From positions 1 through 27,106 of the forward strand of contig JADKFD010000039.1 in NCBI GenBank assembly GCA_016717705.1: a stretch of DNA of 27,106 bases, given 5' to 3'. Shown one piece after another: positions 14,750 to 22,511 of the stretch; positions within the stretch are counted from its first letter, which is position 1; the number at the start of each line of letters is the position of its first letter. Position numbers and translations under genes: made by a program. The notes beneath the pieces are model-generated. The model made no database searches, had not been told where the DNA came from, and saw only the letters and a program-made list of their open reading frames with translations. This stretch comes from Rhodanobacteraceae bacterium. GTDB taxonomy: Bacteria; Pseudomonadota; Gammaproteobacteria; Xanthomonadales; SZUA-5.

Positions 14750-16993
14750 TCAGAACTTGTGCCCCACTTCGAGAAAGACGTTGTGAAAGCCGCCTTCGCG
14801 CGCGCCGATGCCGAACAGGATCGGGCCGACCCAGGAATCGAGGCCAATGTAGACGCTGCCGTTCAGATCGCCCTCGTCGAAGGCCATGTCGGAGCGATCC
14901 TGCCAGACATTGCCGTATTCGAGTGATCCGCCCAGCAGGGCGGGCATGCGCAGGACCTTGGCGATCTCGTAGGAGTAGCCCATCAGCAGCATGGCGTAGT
15001 TCTGGCCCACCAGTTCATTGGGTTGGTAGCCCGCCAGTCGCGTGTATCCGCCCAGACGATAGGCGCTCTCCAGCGGGGCCACGCCGGAAACAGTGACGTG
15101 ATAGCGCCCGCCGAATTGCACCGCGTGCCGATCGAAGCGATACGCATACAGCGCGTCCAGATCGAACTGGTCGAAATCGACATCCGCGCCCAGCGATTCG
15201 CGGGAGAACAAGTAGTCGCTGCGCACGATGTAGCCTTCGCGCGGGAAATAGAAACTGTCGAGGCGATCGATCGCCGCTTCGACATGCGCTGCACCGATCT
15301 CGAAATCATAGTCTCCCAGGAGCGGATCGCCGACCAGAACCTCGGAATGGCCGGTGTAGCGGCGATAACCGACACCCAGGGCGCCGTAATTGCCGAATTC
15401 CCGTCCGAAGGAGAATTGCGCGCCGATCTGTCGCGCGGAAAACTCCGCGAATTTGTTGCCGTCGCCATCGAAGGCATTGAGCTTGCGGTCGAAATACACA
15501 CCACGCGCGCCGAAGAAATACTTCCCCTCGAGGAAAATCGGGTGGTAGTACTCGCCCAGAAGCTGTGTTTCGTCGCCAATCTGGGCCAGCACGCGCACTT
15601 CATCGCCGGATTCATTGATCGGCGACATCAGCACGCCGAGGCGCAGGTTGAAATCGTAGCGCCCCTCGAAATCGCTGGACATCGACAGCCCGGCTTCCAG
15701 GTAGTTCGGCCCCTGACTCTTGCCGACCACATGCAGTTGCAGGCCGGTCTTGCCGTCTTCCTGGACCACTTCGTAGGTCGACAGGGACAGCGTGTTGGTG
15801 CCGAACAGCAGGTGCATCTGGCGCTCGACGTCGGCGGAATCGAGCGGCTGGCCCAGCGGGATGTTCAGTCGCGAGAGCACGATGTCGTCGCTGTAGCGGC
15901 TGCGATTGTCGATTTTGACGAACTCGATCACCGGCGGCGCGGTCAGTCGGCCGGTGCGCACCGAGCGATTCTGCGCATAAGCCTGCTCGGATATGCCCAG
16001 CTGCTGCAGTCGAGAGCGCACCACCTCCACGCCTTCCATGCCGATTGCCAGCGCCTCGACGCCTTTGGTGAAGTCGGCGGTGGCCACGCGCTCCCCGAGC
16101 GGCGGGCTGATCAGGATGTCATCGGGTCCGAGCGAAGCAATCGTCGCCTTGGTGTTGCCCACCGTGAGCAGGCCGACCAACTGCTCGGTGACGCCCAGCA
16201 CGCTGGTGTCGGTGCCGATCTTGGTCAGCGGCGTGCCGACATCGACCGCGATGATGATGTCGGCGCCCATCGCGCGCGCCGCGGCTACGGGCAGATTGCT
16301 CGCCACGCCACCATCGACCAGCACCCGGTCGTTCATCACCACCGGCGGAAAAGCGCCCGGAATGGACATGCTGGCGCGCATCGCCAGCGCCAGGTCGCCG
16401 CCCTCGATGACCACCGCGCTGCCGTCGTTGATGTCGGCGGCTACCGCGCGGTAGGGAATCGGCAACTGGTCGAAATCCTCGATCGGGCTGACCGGCTCGA
16501 TCAGCTTCTGGAAGGTCAGCATGATGCGCTCGCCAGCGAGGATGCCGGGCGCCAGCTGGATACCCTTCTTGCCGAAGCCGACACCGGGCTGGGAGACCAC
16601 CAGTTCGTCGTCGCGCTTGCGCCGGTAGGAGCGTTCCGGCCGCTCCAGCTTGTCGTTGAACATCCTGTCCCAATCGAGCGTCAGGACCAGTTCCTGGATC
16701 TCGTCGACCGTCATCCCGGAGGCATACAGCGCGCCGACCAGCGAACCCATGCTGGTGCCGGCGATGCAGTCGATCGGGACCTTGAGTTCTTCCAGGGTGC
16801 GCAGCACGCTGATGTGGGCGATGCCGCGCGCACCGCCGCCGCCGAGGACCAGACCGATGCGCGGCCGGCCTTCGGGCAGCGCCGGGCGGGCGCGGCAGGC
16901 GGGTTGGGTGTCGTTGGCCGCGGACTGCGCGGGTGCGGCCAGACTGGTCAGCAGAGCGACGCCAGCGACAATCAGCGAAAGCCTGTGCTTCAT
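14750..16993 (-). CDS. Patatin-like phospholipase with outer-membrane barrel (PlpD-like, type Vd)
   Basis: A 747-residue outer-membrane or secreted lipolytic protein. A Sec signal peptide (MKHRLSLIVAGVALLTSLAA) is followed by a patatin domain (about 45-330). That domain has the glycine-rich oxyanion motif GGGGARG (51-57), the nucleophile GTSMG (Ser81) and the DGG motif (Asp227), so the Ser-Asp dyad is intact. Next is a POTRA-like stretch (about 355-430: FVKIDNRSRYSDDIVLSRL), then a 16-strand Omp85/BamA-type barrel rich in alternating aromatic strands. It ends in FHNVFLEVGHKF, with a C-terminal Phe suited to BAM recognition. This is the layout of PlpD, the type Vd autotransporter of Pseudomonas. 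ATG 16993 was chosen because the signal peptide begins there. Confidence 0.93.
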   Translation of the reverse strand: MKHRLSLIVAGVALLTSLAAPAQSAANDTQPACRARPALPEGRPRIGLVLGGGGARGIAHISVLRTLEELKVPIDCIAGTSMGSLVGALYASGMTVDEIQELVLTLDWDRMFNDKLERPERSYRRKRDDELVVSQPGVGFGKKGIQLAPGILAGERIMLTFQKLIEPVSPIEDFDQLPIPYRAVAADINDGSAVVIEGGDLALAMRASMSIPGAFPPVVMNDRVLVDGGVASNLPVAAARAMGADIIIAVDVGTPLTKIGTDTSVLGVTEQLVGLLTVGNTKATIASLGPDDILISPPLGERVATADFTKGVEALAIGMEGVEVVRSRLQQLGISEQAYAQNRSVRTGRLTAPPVIEFVKIDNRSRYSDDIVLSRLNIPLGQPLDSADVERQMHLLFGTNTLSLSTYEVVQEDGKTGLQLHVVGKSQGPNYLEAGLSMSSDFEGRYDFNLRLGVLMSPINESGDEVRVLAQIGDETQLLGEYYHPIFLEGKYFFGARGVYFDRKLNAFDGDGNKFAEFSARQIGAQFSFGREFGNYGALGVGYRRYTGHSEVLVGDPLLGDYDFEIGAAHVEAAIDRLDSFYFPREGYIVRSDYLFSRESLGADVDFDQFDLDALYAYRFDRHAVQFGGRYHVTVSGVAPLESAYRLGGYTRLAGYQPNELVGQNYAMLLMGYSYEIAKVLRMPALLGGSLEYGNVWQDRSDMAFDEGDLNGSVYIGLDSWVGPILFGIGAREGGFHNVFLEVGHKF

Positions 16994-17201
16994 AGTGGGT
17001 AACCAACCTTGGGCAGGACGAACGGACACCCGTCGGACTATAGGGCGACCGCCATGGCCTGAGATGACGGCCGCGTGTCAGATCAGCATTGCTACCGGTC
17101 CAAACTCGGCCAGGGACGCGGCCGGGCGTGCGGCTTTCGTTGCCCTTCAGCACACACCCCGACCATTCTTGCCGCTGCCTGAATCAGCGCCGCGCAGCAC
17201 A

Positions 17202-17777
17202 CTACTTGTTGAGCTTGCTGTCCTTGAAGTACTTGGTGCCCTTGATGGTGATTTCGGCCGACAGCCCGGAAGACGTGACTTGATACAGGCGCACGCCCGG
17301 CGACACCGATTGCGCCATGGTCATGGCCGAGCCGGAATCCTCGTACTTGGCAGCTGCAGTCGCCTCACCGGTGTATTCCCAGCCCTTGTTGATGAAATTG
17401 CTCATCGCCTGCTGGTCATCGAAGACGAAAATCAGGTCGAAGGTCTTGATGCCCAGGCCGGGACCGGCGGAGACCTCGGCAAACGCCATATACGTCTGCT
17501 TGCCGCCCTTGTCGACCGCCAGACCGCGTCCGGCGCCACCGCCGACCATGCCGATCTTCAGGCCGATCTTGCGAAACGTCGCATAGCCGGCCGCATTGGC
17601 GACTACGTCCTTGGCACTCGGGACGGTCTTGTACAGGTTCTGCAGCACCGCCTGCGACTGCTCGCGCACTTTTGCCTGCTTGGCGGCGGTGTCGGCACTT
17701 GCGGTCATCGAGACGGCGAGCAGCCCGCTGAGCAGGATGGCCCCCAGCAACTTCAGGATGGAGCGGATTGAACTCAT
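17202..17777 (-). CDS. SYLF (Ysc84) domain secreted protein
   Basis: 191 residues with an N-terminal signal peptide (LLGAILLSGLLAVSMTASA) and a single SYLF/YSC84 domain. Recognisable parts are VLQNLYKTVPSAKDVVANAAGYATF, a glycine-rich MVGGGAGRGLAV, and TYMAFAEVSAGPGLGIKTFDLIFVF, followed by the C-terminal YQVTSSGLSAEITIKGTKYF. In eukaryotes this domain binds phosphoinositides; bacterial members are periplasmic proteins of unknown role. It has a strong AAGGAG ribosome site. It is 208 nt upstream of the patatin gene on the same strand, possibly cotranscribed, although the spacing is long. Confidence 0.9.
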   Translation of the reverse strand: MSSIRSILKLLGAILLSGLLAVSMTASADTAAKQAKVREQSQAVLQNLYKTVPSAKDVVANAAGYATFRKIGLKIGMVGGGAGRGLAVDKGGKQTYMAFAEVSAGPGLGIKTFDLIFVFDDQQAMSNFINKGWEYTGEATAAAKYEDSGSAMTMAQSVSPGVRLYQVTSSGLSAEITIKGTKYFKDSKLNK

Positions 17778-17939
17778 GGGGAACTCCTTGCGAATGACGG
17801 ATTACTGACAGCCTCGATAGTAGACAAAGCGCTCGCCCTGCGACTATGGGACCTTGGGTTTATCGGCGACAGGGCCGTGCACATGGGCGGACGCGCGGGT
17901 GCCTGGCGGTCGGCGCCAAAGTCAGTTCGCCGGCGCGAG

Positions 17940-18035
17940 GGGCCCACGCGCGGCTCGCGGCAGCCCGCGCGGCCGTCCGCGCGAATTCCGGTGTCGCGAT
18001 ATCCACCTTCATGCGCGCGGTGGCCGCGCTACCCA
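17940..18035 (-). repeat. Inverted, diverged copy of the 191-bp repeat family
   Basis: Read on the minus strand, this stretch begins GGTAGCGCGGCCACCGCGCG (18035 downward), identical to the core at 11003, and later has ATTCGCGCGGACGGCCGCG, again shared with the tandem array. The rest is diverged. The whole gap 17778-18158 (381 nt) has no gene and otherwise only GC-rich sequence. Confidence 0.72.
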
Positions 18036-18158
18036 AGCCGCGCATTGCCGCGGTCTCGCCGGAGGGGTTCTTGCCGCGGATCAAGTTCAGGCGAATAGAT
18101 CGCGCCTGGCAGTGCCCCGGTGCAGTCGACCGTGGACCAGCGGAATTCCGCAGCGCTC

Positions 18159-18941
18159 TCAGCCGTACTTGCGCTGATGCGTGCGCAGCGTTCCGGCGAC
18201 CTTGGCCAGCGCCTTGCGCAGGCGCGTCTGGATCGGATCGCCGCGGTTGTCGGCGGCGGTCAGCGTGGCGGTGTGGGCGGCGCACAAGTTCTCGGCTTTG
18301 CTCCAGCGCTCGATCAGTTCCTCGGCCCAGCCGCGAAACTCCGCCGCCGCGCCGGCGCGCGTCTCCAGCGCGCGCGACAGCGTGGGATGAAAACTCAGCA
18401 GATCCGGCTTGCCGAGCAGGCGCGCGGCCAGCGGCAGGCGGATGTACATCAGGGTGTCGTCGACATGGATGGTCTGGCTTGCCTTGTGCAGCGCCAGCAC
18501 CGACGCAAAGTGCACATTCTGGTCGGCGCTGACGAAATCGACGCCACGGGGCACCGAGAACTCCAAATCGGCGGCAAATCGGGCGTGCAGTTTCGCTTGC
18601 TCGGTGCGCAGCTTCTCCCAGGGCAGTTCCGGGAACTTGTCGTGGTGGCGCACGGTGCCGTAGAGCTTGGCCTTGGGGAAGCGCTGGTGCATGTCGCGCA
18701 CATGCACGGTGTGGAAGGGATGCAGATTGAGAATCGCCTCGACATTCCTGGCGCCGCCGGTGATCGTCTCCAGCTCCTGCAACTGGCCTTCGCTCAGCGT
18801 GTAGGAGTCGAGAAAGACGAATTTGCCGTTGCCGCGCCGGACCAGCGAGATATGCGTGCCGATATCGACCAGGCCAGCAATCCGGAACGATCCACGCAGG
18901 TTCCAGAAGCCGTCGGCGATGCGGGTGATGCCGGTGCTCAT
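18159..18941 (-). CDS. Metallo-beta-lactamase-fold-like protein (degenerate)
   Basis: 260 residues, cytoplasmic (no signal peptide). The pattern suggests an MBL-fold hydrolase: FWNLRGSFRIAGLVDIGTHISLVRR and FVFLDSYTLSEGQLQELETI near the start, then the strand-loop AILNLHPFHTVHVRDMHQRFP at the usual metal site. That site reads H74-P-F-H77-T-V-H80 rather than HxHxDH, so the first His pair is kept but the DH is not. Further histidines (H85, H99, H100) could complete a site, or catalysis may be lost. I cannot name a substrate. It is flanked on both sides by members of the same dispersed repeat family. Confidence 0.62.
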   Translation of the reverse strand: MSTGITRIADGFWNLRGSFRIAGLVDIGTHISLVRRGNGKFVFLDSYTLSEGQLQELETITGGARNVEAILNLHPFHTVHVRDMHQRFPKAKLYGTVRHHDKFPELPWEKLRTEQAKLHARFAADLEFSVPRGVDFVSADQNVHFASVLALHKASQTIHVDDTLMYIRLPLAARLLGKPDLLSFHPTLSRALETRAGAAAEFRGWAEELIERWSKAENLCAAHTATLTAADNRGDPIQTRLRKALAKVAGTLRTHQRKYG

Positions 18942-19011
18942 CGGGTCAGGTCCGGGCTTGCATGGATGCCCATGTTAACTCGACCATTCCCGATGCGTCG
19001 GCGGCCGAGGG

Positions 19012-19370
19012 AATCGCGGCAAGCCCGTGCATTCGGCGTGCCGTGGTAGCGCGGCTCCGGCGCGCGCGGTGTTGGTTGGTGCGAATGGGTGATTCGCGCC
19101 GGCGCCGCGGGGACTTGCGGCAAGCCCGGCCGGGTGTCGCGCGTAACGGCAGCGGGGCGCGGGCAGGCCATGCGGACGCGCGTACCCGGCCTACGTTCGG
19201 CGTGTCGTGGCTTCGCGGTCGCGGGCCTTGCGGCAAGCCCGTGCCGGGTGTCGCGCGTAACGGCACCGCAGGCACCAGGGCCACACCCTGTTAGGCGCGC
19301 GTACCCGGCCTACGTGCCGCGGGCTCTGGTGTCGCGCTTAACGACACCCGGGCACGGGCGCAACATGAGG
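19012..19370 (+). repeat. Diverged cluster of the 191-bp repeat family
   Basis: Two and a half irregular copies. One runs from GGTAGCGCGGCTCCGGCGCG (19045) to CCCGGCCTACGTTCGG (19200). A second has CTTGCGGCAAGCCCGTGCCG (19227) to CCCGGCCTACGTGCC (about 19318). A third fragment has GGTGTCGCGCTTAAC. All share GTCGCGCGTAAC and GCGTACCCGGCCTACGT with the array at 10975-11400 but have drifted. They occupy the gap 18942-19385, which has no gene. Confidence 0.75.
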
Positions 19371-19385
19371 ACGTGGCGACGCGGT

Positions 19386-20034
19386 CTACTTGCCGCGGGC
19401 CGCATCCAGCTGGCGCACAAAGATCTTGGCCCACTCGCTCAGAATCTTGCGCGCCTCTACCTCGTTCTCGCTGCCGGTGATGAAATGCGGGCTCAACGTT
19501 TCGCGAGCCTTGCCGCGATCGTAGGCGCGCACCAGAACCTCGCCGCTCCGGCGAATCGCGCAGTTCGGCGGTCATGACCATTTCGCCGGCCGAGACCGCG
19601 TAGGTGTCGGCGCGGGCGGCGCTGTGGACGTCCGGCTTGTTGATGTAGAGGTCGGCGATGGCTGCGGCAAATTCAAGCACGTCCTCGCCCTTGGTATCGA
19701 CGACTTCATAGCCACCGGCCTTCAGCGCAGCCGTGAATTCCTCGCGCATGGCGCCGGCCAGCCGATCCTTGATCTTCTGCGCATCTTCGGCGCGCATCTT
19801 GAACCGGGTTCCTGGCAGCGGCGTCTTTTCCCAGTTCTTGTTGAAGGACACCGTGATCGAACCAATCATGATCTTGGTATAGCCATCCATGCTGGCGCCC
19901 GGGCGTCGATAGGTGACATCGATGCCCTTCACCTCGACTTTGTCCAGACCATCCGGGGTACTGGTTTCGACGGCGGCGAACGCCGAGCCGGCTGCACCGA
20001 GCGCGAAGACGCCGGCGATGAGGAATCGGAACAT
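19386..20034 (-). CDS. DUF3313-like exported protein, frameshifted
   Basis: An exported protein of about 215 residues if repaired. It has a signal peptide (MFRFLIAGVFALGAAGSAFA) without a lipobox Cys, then a domain resembling DUF3313: YRRPGASMDGYTKIMIGSIT, KMRAEDAQKIKDRLAGAMRE, ALKAGGYEVVDTKGEDVLEF and MVMTAELRDS. The frame breaks at about 19541-19553. One base later the expected ending GEVLVRAYDRGKARETLSPH and EARKILSEWAKIFVRQLDAA continues to a TAG at 19386. The span of 649 nt is one over a codon multiple, so one extra base is present. An excellent AGGAGG site precedes the ATG. Function unknown; such proteins are usually envelope lipoproteins. Confidence 0.78.
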
Positions 20035-20193
20035 GGGAAGCCTCCTGTGGGTTCATTGGTGGTAAGACAATCGTGCGCAGCGTCCGCACCTCATGCAATG
20101 GGACGTAGGGCCCACCGACGTCCAGGCCATGATTGTTTCAGATTGTAAGGTGTGTATTCTGGAGTTCGATCAACCGCCACCGGATTCGACCAT

Positions 20194-20811
20194 ATGCAGC
20201 CGAAGCCCCCTTTGCGCGCTGCGCTGTTTGCTGTCGGGATTCTGCTCGGCCAAGCGTCAACCCACATCGCAGCAGCGCCCGCCTCAGTCAGTGGCGAGGG
20301 CGAGGACGTCCAGATGCTCAACGCGTACACCGATACCAATCCGGTGATTGCGGGTTCTCACCTGACTTACACGGCCCTGGCATTCAACAACGGCGCCGGA
20401 CCCGTGACCAACCTGACGATCAGCTTGCCGATGCCCGCAGGCACCGGTCTGGTCTCCGTCCAGGGGCCGGGCGGCGCCACCTGTGATGCACCGGCGTTGG
20501 GCGCCAACGGAACTATCAGTTGCACCTGGCCAGTCACCTACGGCGGCATCATCAATTCCCGACTGCTCAGCGCAGTGGTCAGCGTGCCGCCGGCAACGCC
20601 CACCGGCACGCTGCTGTCCACCACCATCAGTGCGGCCGCGGATGAAGGCGATCCCAACACCGCCAACAACTCCTTGACCCTGGCGACCACGGTGCTTGCC
20701 GTTGGCGACCAGCATGTGTCGGTGCCCACCATGGGCGAAGGCGGTTTGATCCTGCTCAGCCTGGTCCTGGGAATGTCGGGCATGATGGTGGTCGGCCGCC
20801 GCCAGGTTTGA
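20194..20811 (+). CDS. Secreted DUF11-like protein with IPTL-CTERM-like sorting tail
   Basis: 205 residues. A signal peptide (ALFAVGILLGQASTHIAA) is followed by one beta-sandwich repeat of the DUF11 type (about 40-170): NPVIAGSHLTYTALAFNNGA, ... GDPNTANNSLTLATTV, as found in bacterial surface proteins. The C-terminus reads VPTMGEGGLILLSLVLGMSG then GRR, which matches the IPTL-CTERM layout: motif, hydrophobic span, basic end. In that family IPTLxxWG is recognised by exosortase-like XrtH. Here the Trp is replaced by Gly and the Ile by Val, so recognition may be altered. The ATG at 20194 gives a clean signal peptide; a GTG at 20152 is the longer alternative. Confidence 0.8.
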   Translation: MQPKPPLRAALFAVGILLGQASTHIAAAPASVSGEGEDVQMLNAYTDTNPVIAGSHLTYTALAFNNGAGPVTNLTISLPMPAGTGLVSVQGPGGATCDAPALGANGTISCTWPVTYGGIINSRLLSAVVSVPPATPTGTLLSTTISAAADEGDPNTANNSLTLATTVLAVGDQHVSVPTMGEGGLILLSLVLGMSGMMVVGRRQV

Positions 20812-20822
20812 TCACTGGTCCT

Positions 20823-20850
20823 GGCGCCGGAGGGCTTGCCTTCCGGCGCC
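20823..20850 (+). terminator. Hairpin after the IPTL-CTERM-like gene
   Basis: GGCGCCGGAGGG pairs with CCTTCCGGCGCC (11 of 12) across a 4-nt loop, 11 nt after the stop. No T-run follows, so it is a terminator-like or RNA-stabilising stem rather than a canonical terminator. Confidence 0.5.
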
Positions 20851-20901
20851 ATGTACGGTCGCTACCCCGAGCAGCAGCGTTCCCAGACGGAGGGATCGAC
20901 C

Positions 20902-21303
20902 ATGAAACAACTCACCCATGTCGCCACTGCCGCGTTGCTGGCCCTGGCCGGCAGCGCGCTTGCCGGCGAGCCGGTGGACACCGCCGCGCAATTGCTCGAG
21001 CGGATGGACCGCAACGTCGACGGCAAGATCAGCTTCGAGGAATATCGCAACGCGATGGTGCGGCGTTTCGATGCCATCGATGGCGACGGCGATGGCACGC
21101 TGGTGGCACAGGAGATTCCGCCGGAGTGGCTGGCCGGTGCGCAAGCGCGGGTGCCCGGTGGCAAGGTTTCGCGGGCGGAGTTCGGCGATTCCCTGCAGCC
21201 GGTCTTTGATCGTTTCGATGCCGACAAGGACGGTCAGCTCGATGTTGCCGAGATCGAAGCCTTTGCCGGCGCACGCAAGGCGCAAGAGGGGGCAGGGTCA
21301 TGA
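20902..21303 (+). CDS. Exported EF-hand calcium-binding protein
   Basis: 133 residues with a signal peptide (MKQLTHVATAALLALAGSALA). Three canonical 12-residue EF-hand loops follow: DRNVDGKISFEE (36-47), DGDGDGTLVAQE (60-71) and DADKDGQLDVAE (106-117), each with Asp/Asn at the ligand positions and a final Glu. A fourth, degenerate loop around PGGKVSRAEF probably pairs with the third. It should bind calcium in the periplasm or outside the cell. ATG 20902 follows an ACGGAGGG site. Its stop overlaps the next gene's ATG (21300-21303), indicating coupling with the DUF3011 protein. Confidence 0.9.
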   Translation: MKQLTHVATAALLALAGSALAGEPVDTAAQLLERMDRNVDGKISFEEYRNAMVRRFDAIDGDGDGTLVAQEIPPEWLAGAQARVPGGKVSRAEFGDSLQPVFDRFDADKDGQLDVAEIEAFAGARKAQEGAGS

Positions 21304-21874
21304 AACGCGATCTGCTGATGATCTTGTTCCTGTTGGCCGCCTCCTTTGCTGCGCAGACTGCGGGCGCGGCCACCATTCGCTGCGAGTCCAAGGACGGCTC
21401 CTACCGCTCTTGTTCGGTGGATACCCGCAATGGCGTGCGTTTGTCGCGCCAGCTGAGTTCGCAGGGTTGCTGGCAGAACGACACCTGGGGCTATGACCGC
21501 AACCGCATCTGGGTGGATCGCGGCTGCCGCGCGGAATTCCAGATCGGTGCGGCTTCGCATTCATCCAATAACGACGATGCGGTCGCCGCGGCGTTGATCA
21601 TCGGCTTGGTCGGTGCGGCGGTCATCGCCACCAGCACGACGATCACCACGATCGCAACGACGGCTACGGCAACGGCTATGGCAATCCCCGCAATACGCTG
21701 CGCTGCGAGTCCAGGGACAACCGCTTCCGCTATTGCAACCTGCCGTATCGCGGCCACGTCGAAGTCTATCGCCAGCTCAGCTCCAACCAGTGCGTGTATG
21801 GCCGCAGCTGGGGCCTGGAGCGCAATCGGATCTGGGTCAGTCACGGTTGCCGCGCAGACTTTGCGATCTATTGA
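21300..21874 (+). CDS. DUF3011 exported protein, frameshifted
   Basis: A signal peptide (LLMILFLLAASFAAQTAGAA) precedes two DUF3011 repeats. The first, in the starting frame, is TIRCESKDGSYRSCSVDTRN ... QLSSQGCWQNDTWGYDRNRI ... GCRAEF. After the hydrophobic stretch AALIIGLVGAAVIA the frame shifts at about 21621-21640. The other frame then gives HDDHHDRNDGYGNGYGNPRN and the second repeat LRCESRDNRFRYCNLPYRGH ... GCRADFAIY, ending at TGA 21872-21874. As deposited, the frame instead runs on through nonsense into the sixA frame, creating a false 360-residue fusion. The span of 575 nt is off by one base or two. Repeats have conserved Cys pairs likely forming disulfides; role unknown. Confidence 0.82.
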
Positions 21875-21920
21875 TCGGGTAGCTGCCGCTCCGGGAATCT
21901 TGCAGACACAAGGGCGGACG

Positions 21921-22382
21921 ATGGACCTGATCCTGTGGCGCCACGCCGAAGCGGTGGAACTGGCCGAAGGGCAATCGGATCTGGAGCGTGAACTCACGCC
22001 GCGCGGTCGCAAGCAGGCCGCGCGCATCGCCGACTGGCTGGATGCACGGCTGCCGGGCCGCGTGCGCGTGTTGTGCAGTCCGGCGCGCCGTACCGTGCAG
22101 ACCGCGAAGGAATTCGGGCGCAAGTTTCGCGTGTGCCCGGAACTGGGACCGGACGGCACCGAAGGCGAATTGCTCGCGCTGGCCGGCTGGCCCGATGCGC
22201 CGCGGCCGGTGCTGATCGTCGGCCACCAGCCGACGCTGGGGCAGACGCTGGCCAAGCTGCTGGGCATCGAAGCCGGCGAATGCCCGGTGCGCAAGGGTGC
22301 GGTCTGGTGGCTGCACAGCCGCCTGCGCGGTGGCGTGCTGCAGACCGTGGTGATCGCGGTGCAGGCGCCGGAGATGTTGTGA
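21921..22382 (+). CDS. sixA: Phosphohistidine phosphatase SixA
   Basis: 153-residue histidine phosphatase of the SixA subgroup. The catalytic motif is LWRHAEA with Arg7-His8 (RHA instead of RHG, usual for SixA). Further parts are LTPRGRKQAARIADWL, VLCSPARRTVQTAKEF with the second Arg, and VLIVGHQPTLGQTLAKLLG with the second catalytic His. SixA removes phosphate from histidine on phosphotransfer proteins such as ArcB or NPr. ATG 21921 is chosen by homology to the family start; the longer frame is the artefact of the DUF3011 frameshift upstream. The gene ends just before a REP doublet. Confidence 0.9.
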   Translation: MDLILWRHAEAVELAEGQSDLERELTPRGRKQAARIADWLDARLPGRVRVLCSPARRTVQTAKEFGRKFRVCPELGPDGTEGELLALAGWPDAPRPVLIVGHQPTLGQTLAKLLGIEAGECPVRKGAVWWLHSRLRGGVLQTVVIAVQAPEML

Positions 22383-22403
22383 TGGCGGATAGGGCGGCGT
22401 TCT

Positions 22404-22476
22404 TGTAGGAGCGACGCGCGCGTCGCGACCGGCAATCCCGACGTGCACGGGTCGCGACGCACGCGTCGCTCCTACA
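22404..22476. repeat. REP doublet (GTAGGAGCGACG family)
   Basis: TGTAGGAGCGACG...GTCGCGACC (22404-22430) faces its complement GGTCGCGACG...CGTCGCTCCTACA (22450-22476), 26 of 27 positions, around a 19-nt loop. It lies between the convergent ends of sixA and the esterase gene. This repeat type is common in Xanthomonadales genomes. Confidence 0.82.
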
Positions 22477-22511
22477 CGGATGCTCGCGCTGTCGGGCGAG
22501 TGCGCGGACGC

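Noticed and set aside
15023..17002. 659-codon plus-strand frame
   Set aside because: Antisense to the patatin autotransporter; His/Arg/Asp-rich low-information sequence with no recognisable domain.
17846..18532. 228-codon plus-strand frame
   Set aside because: Spans a repeat copy and runs antisense into the MBL-like gene; Arg/Ala/Pro-rich artefact.
21300..22382. A 360-residue DUF3011-SixA fusion
   Set aside because: The middle third is nonsense in this frame while the DUF3011 second repeat is intact in another; two separate genes with one frameshift explain it better.
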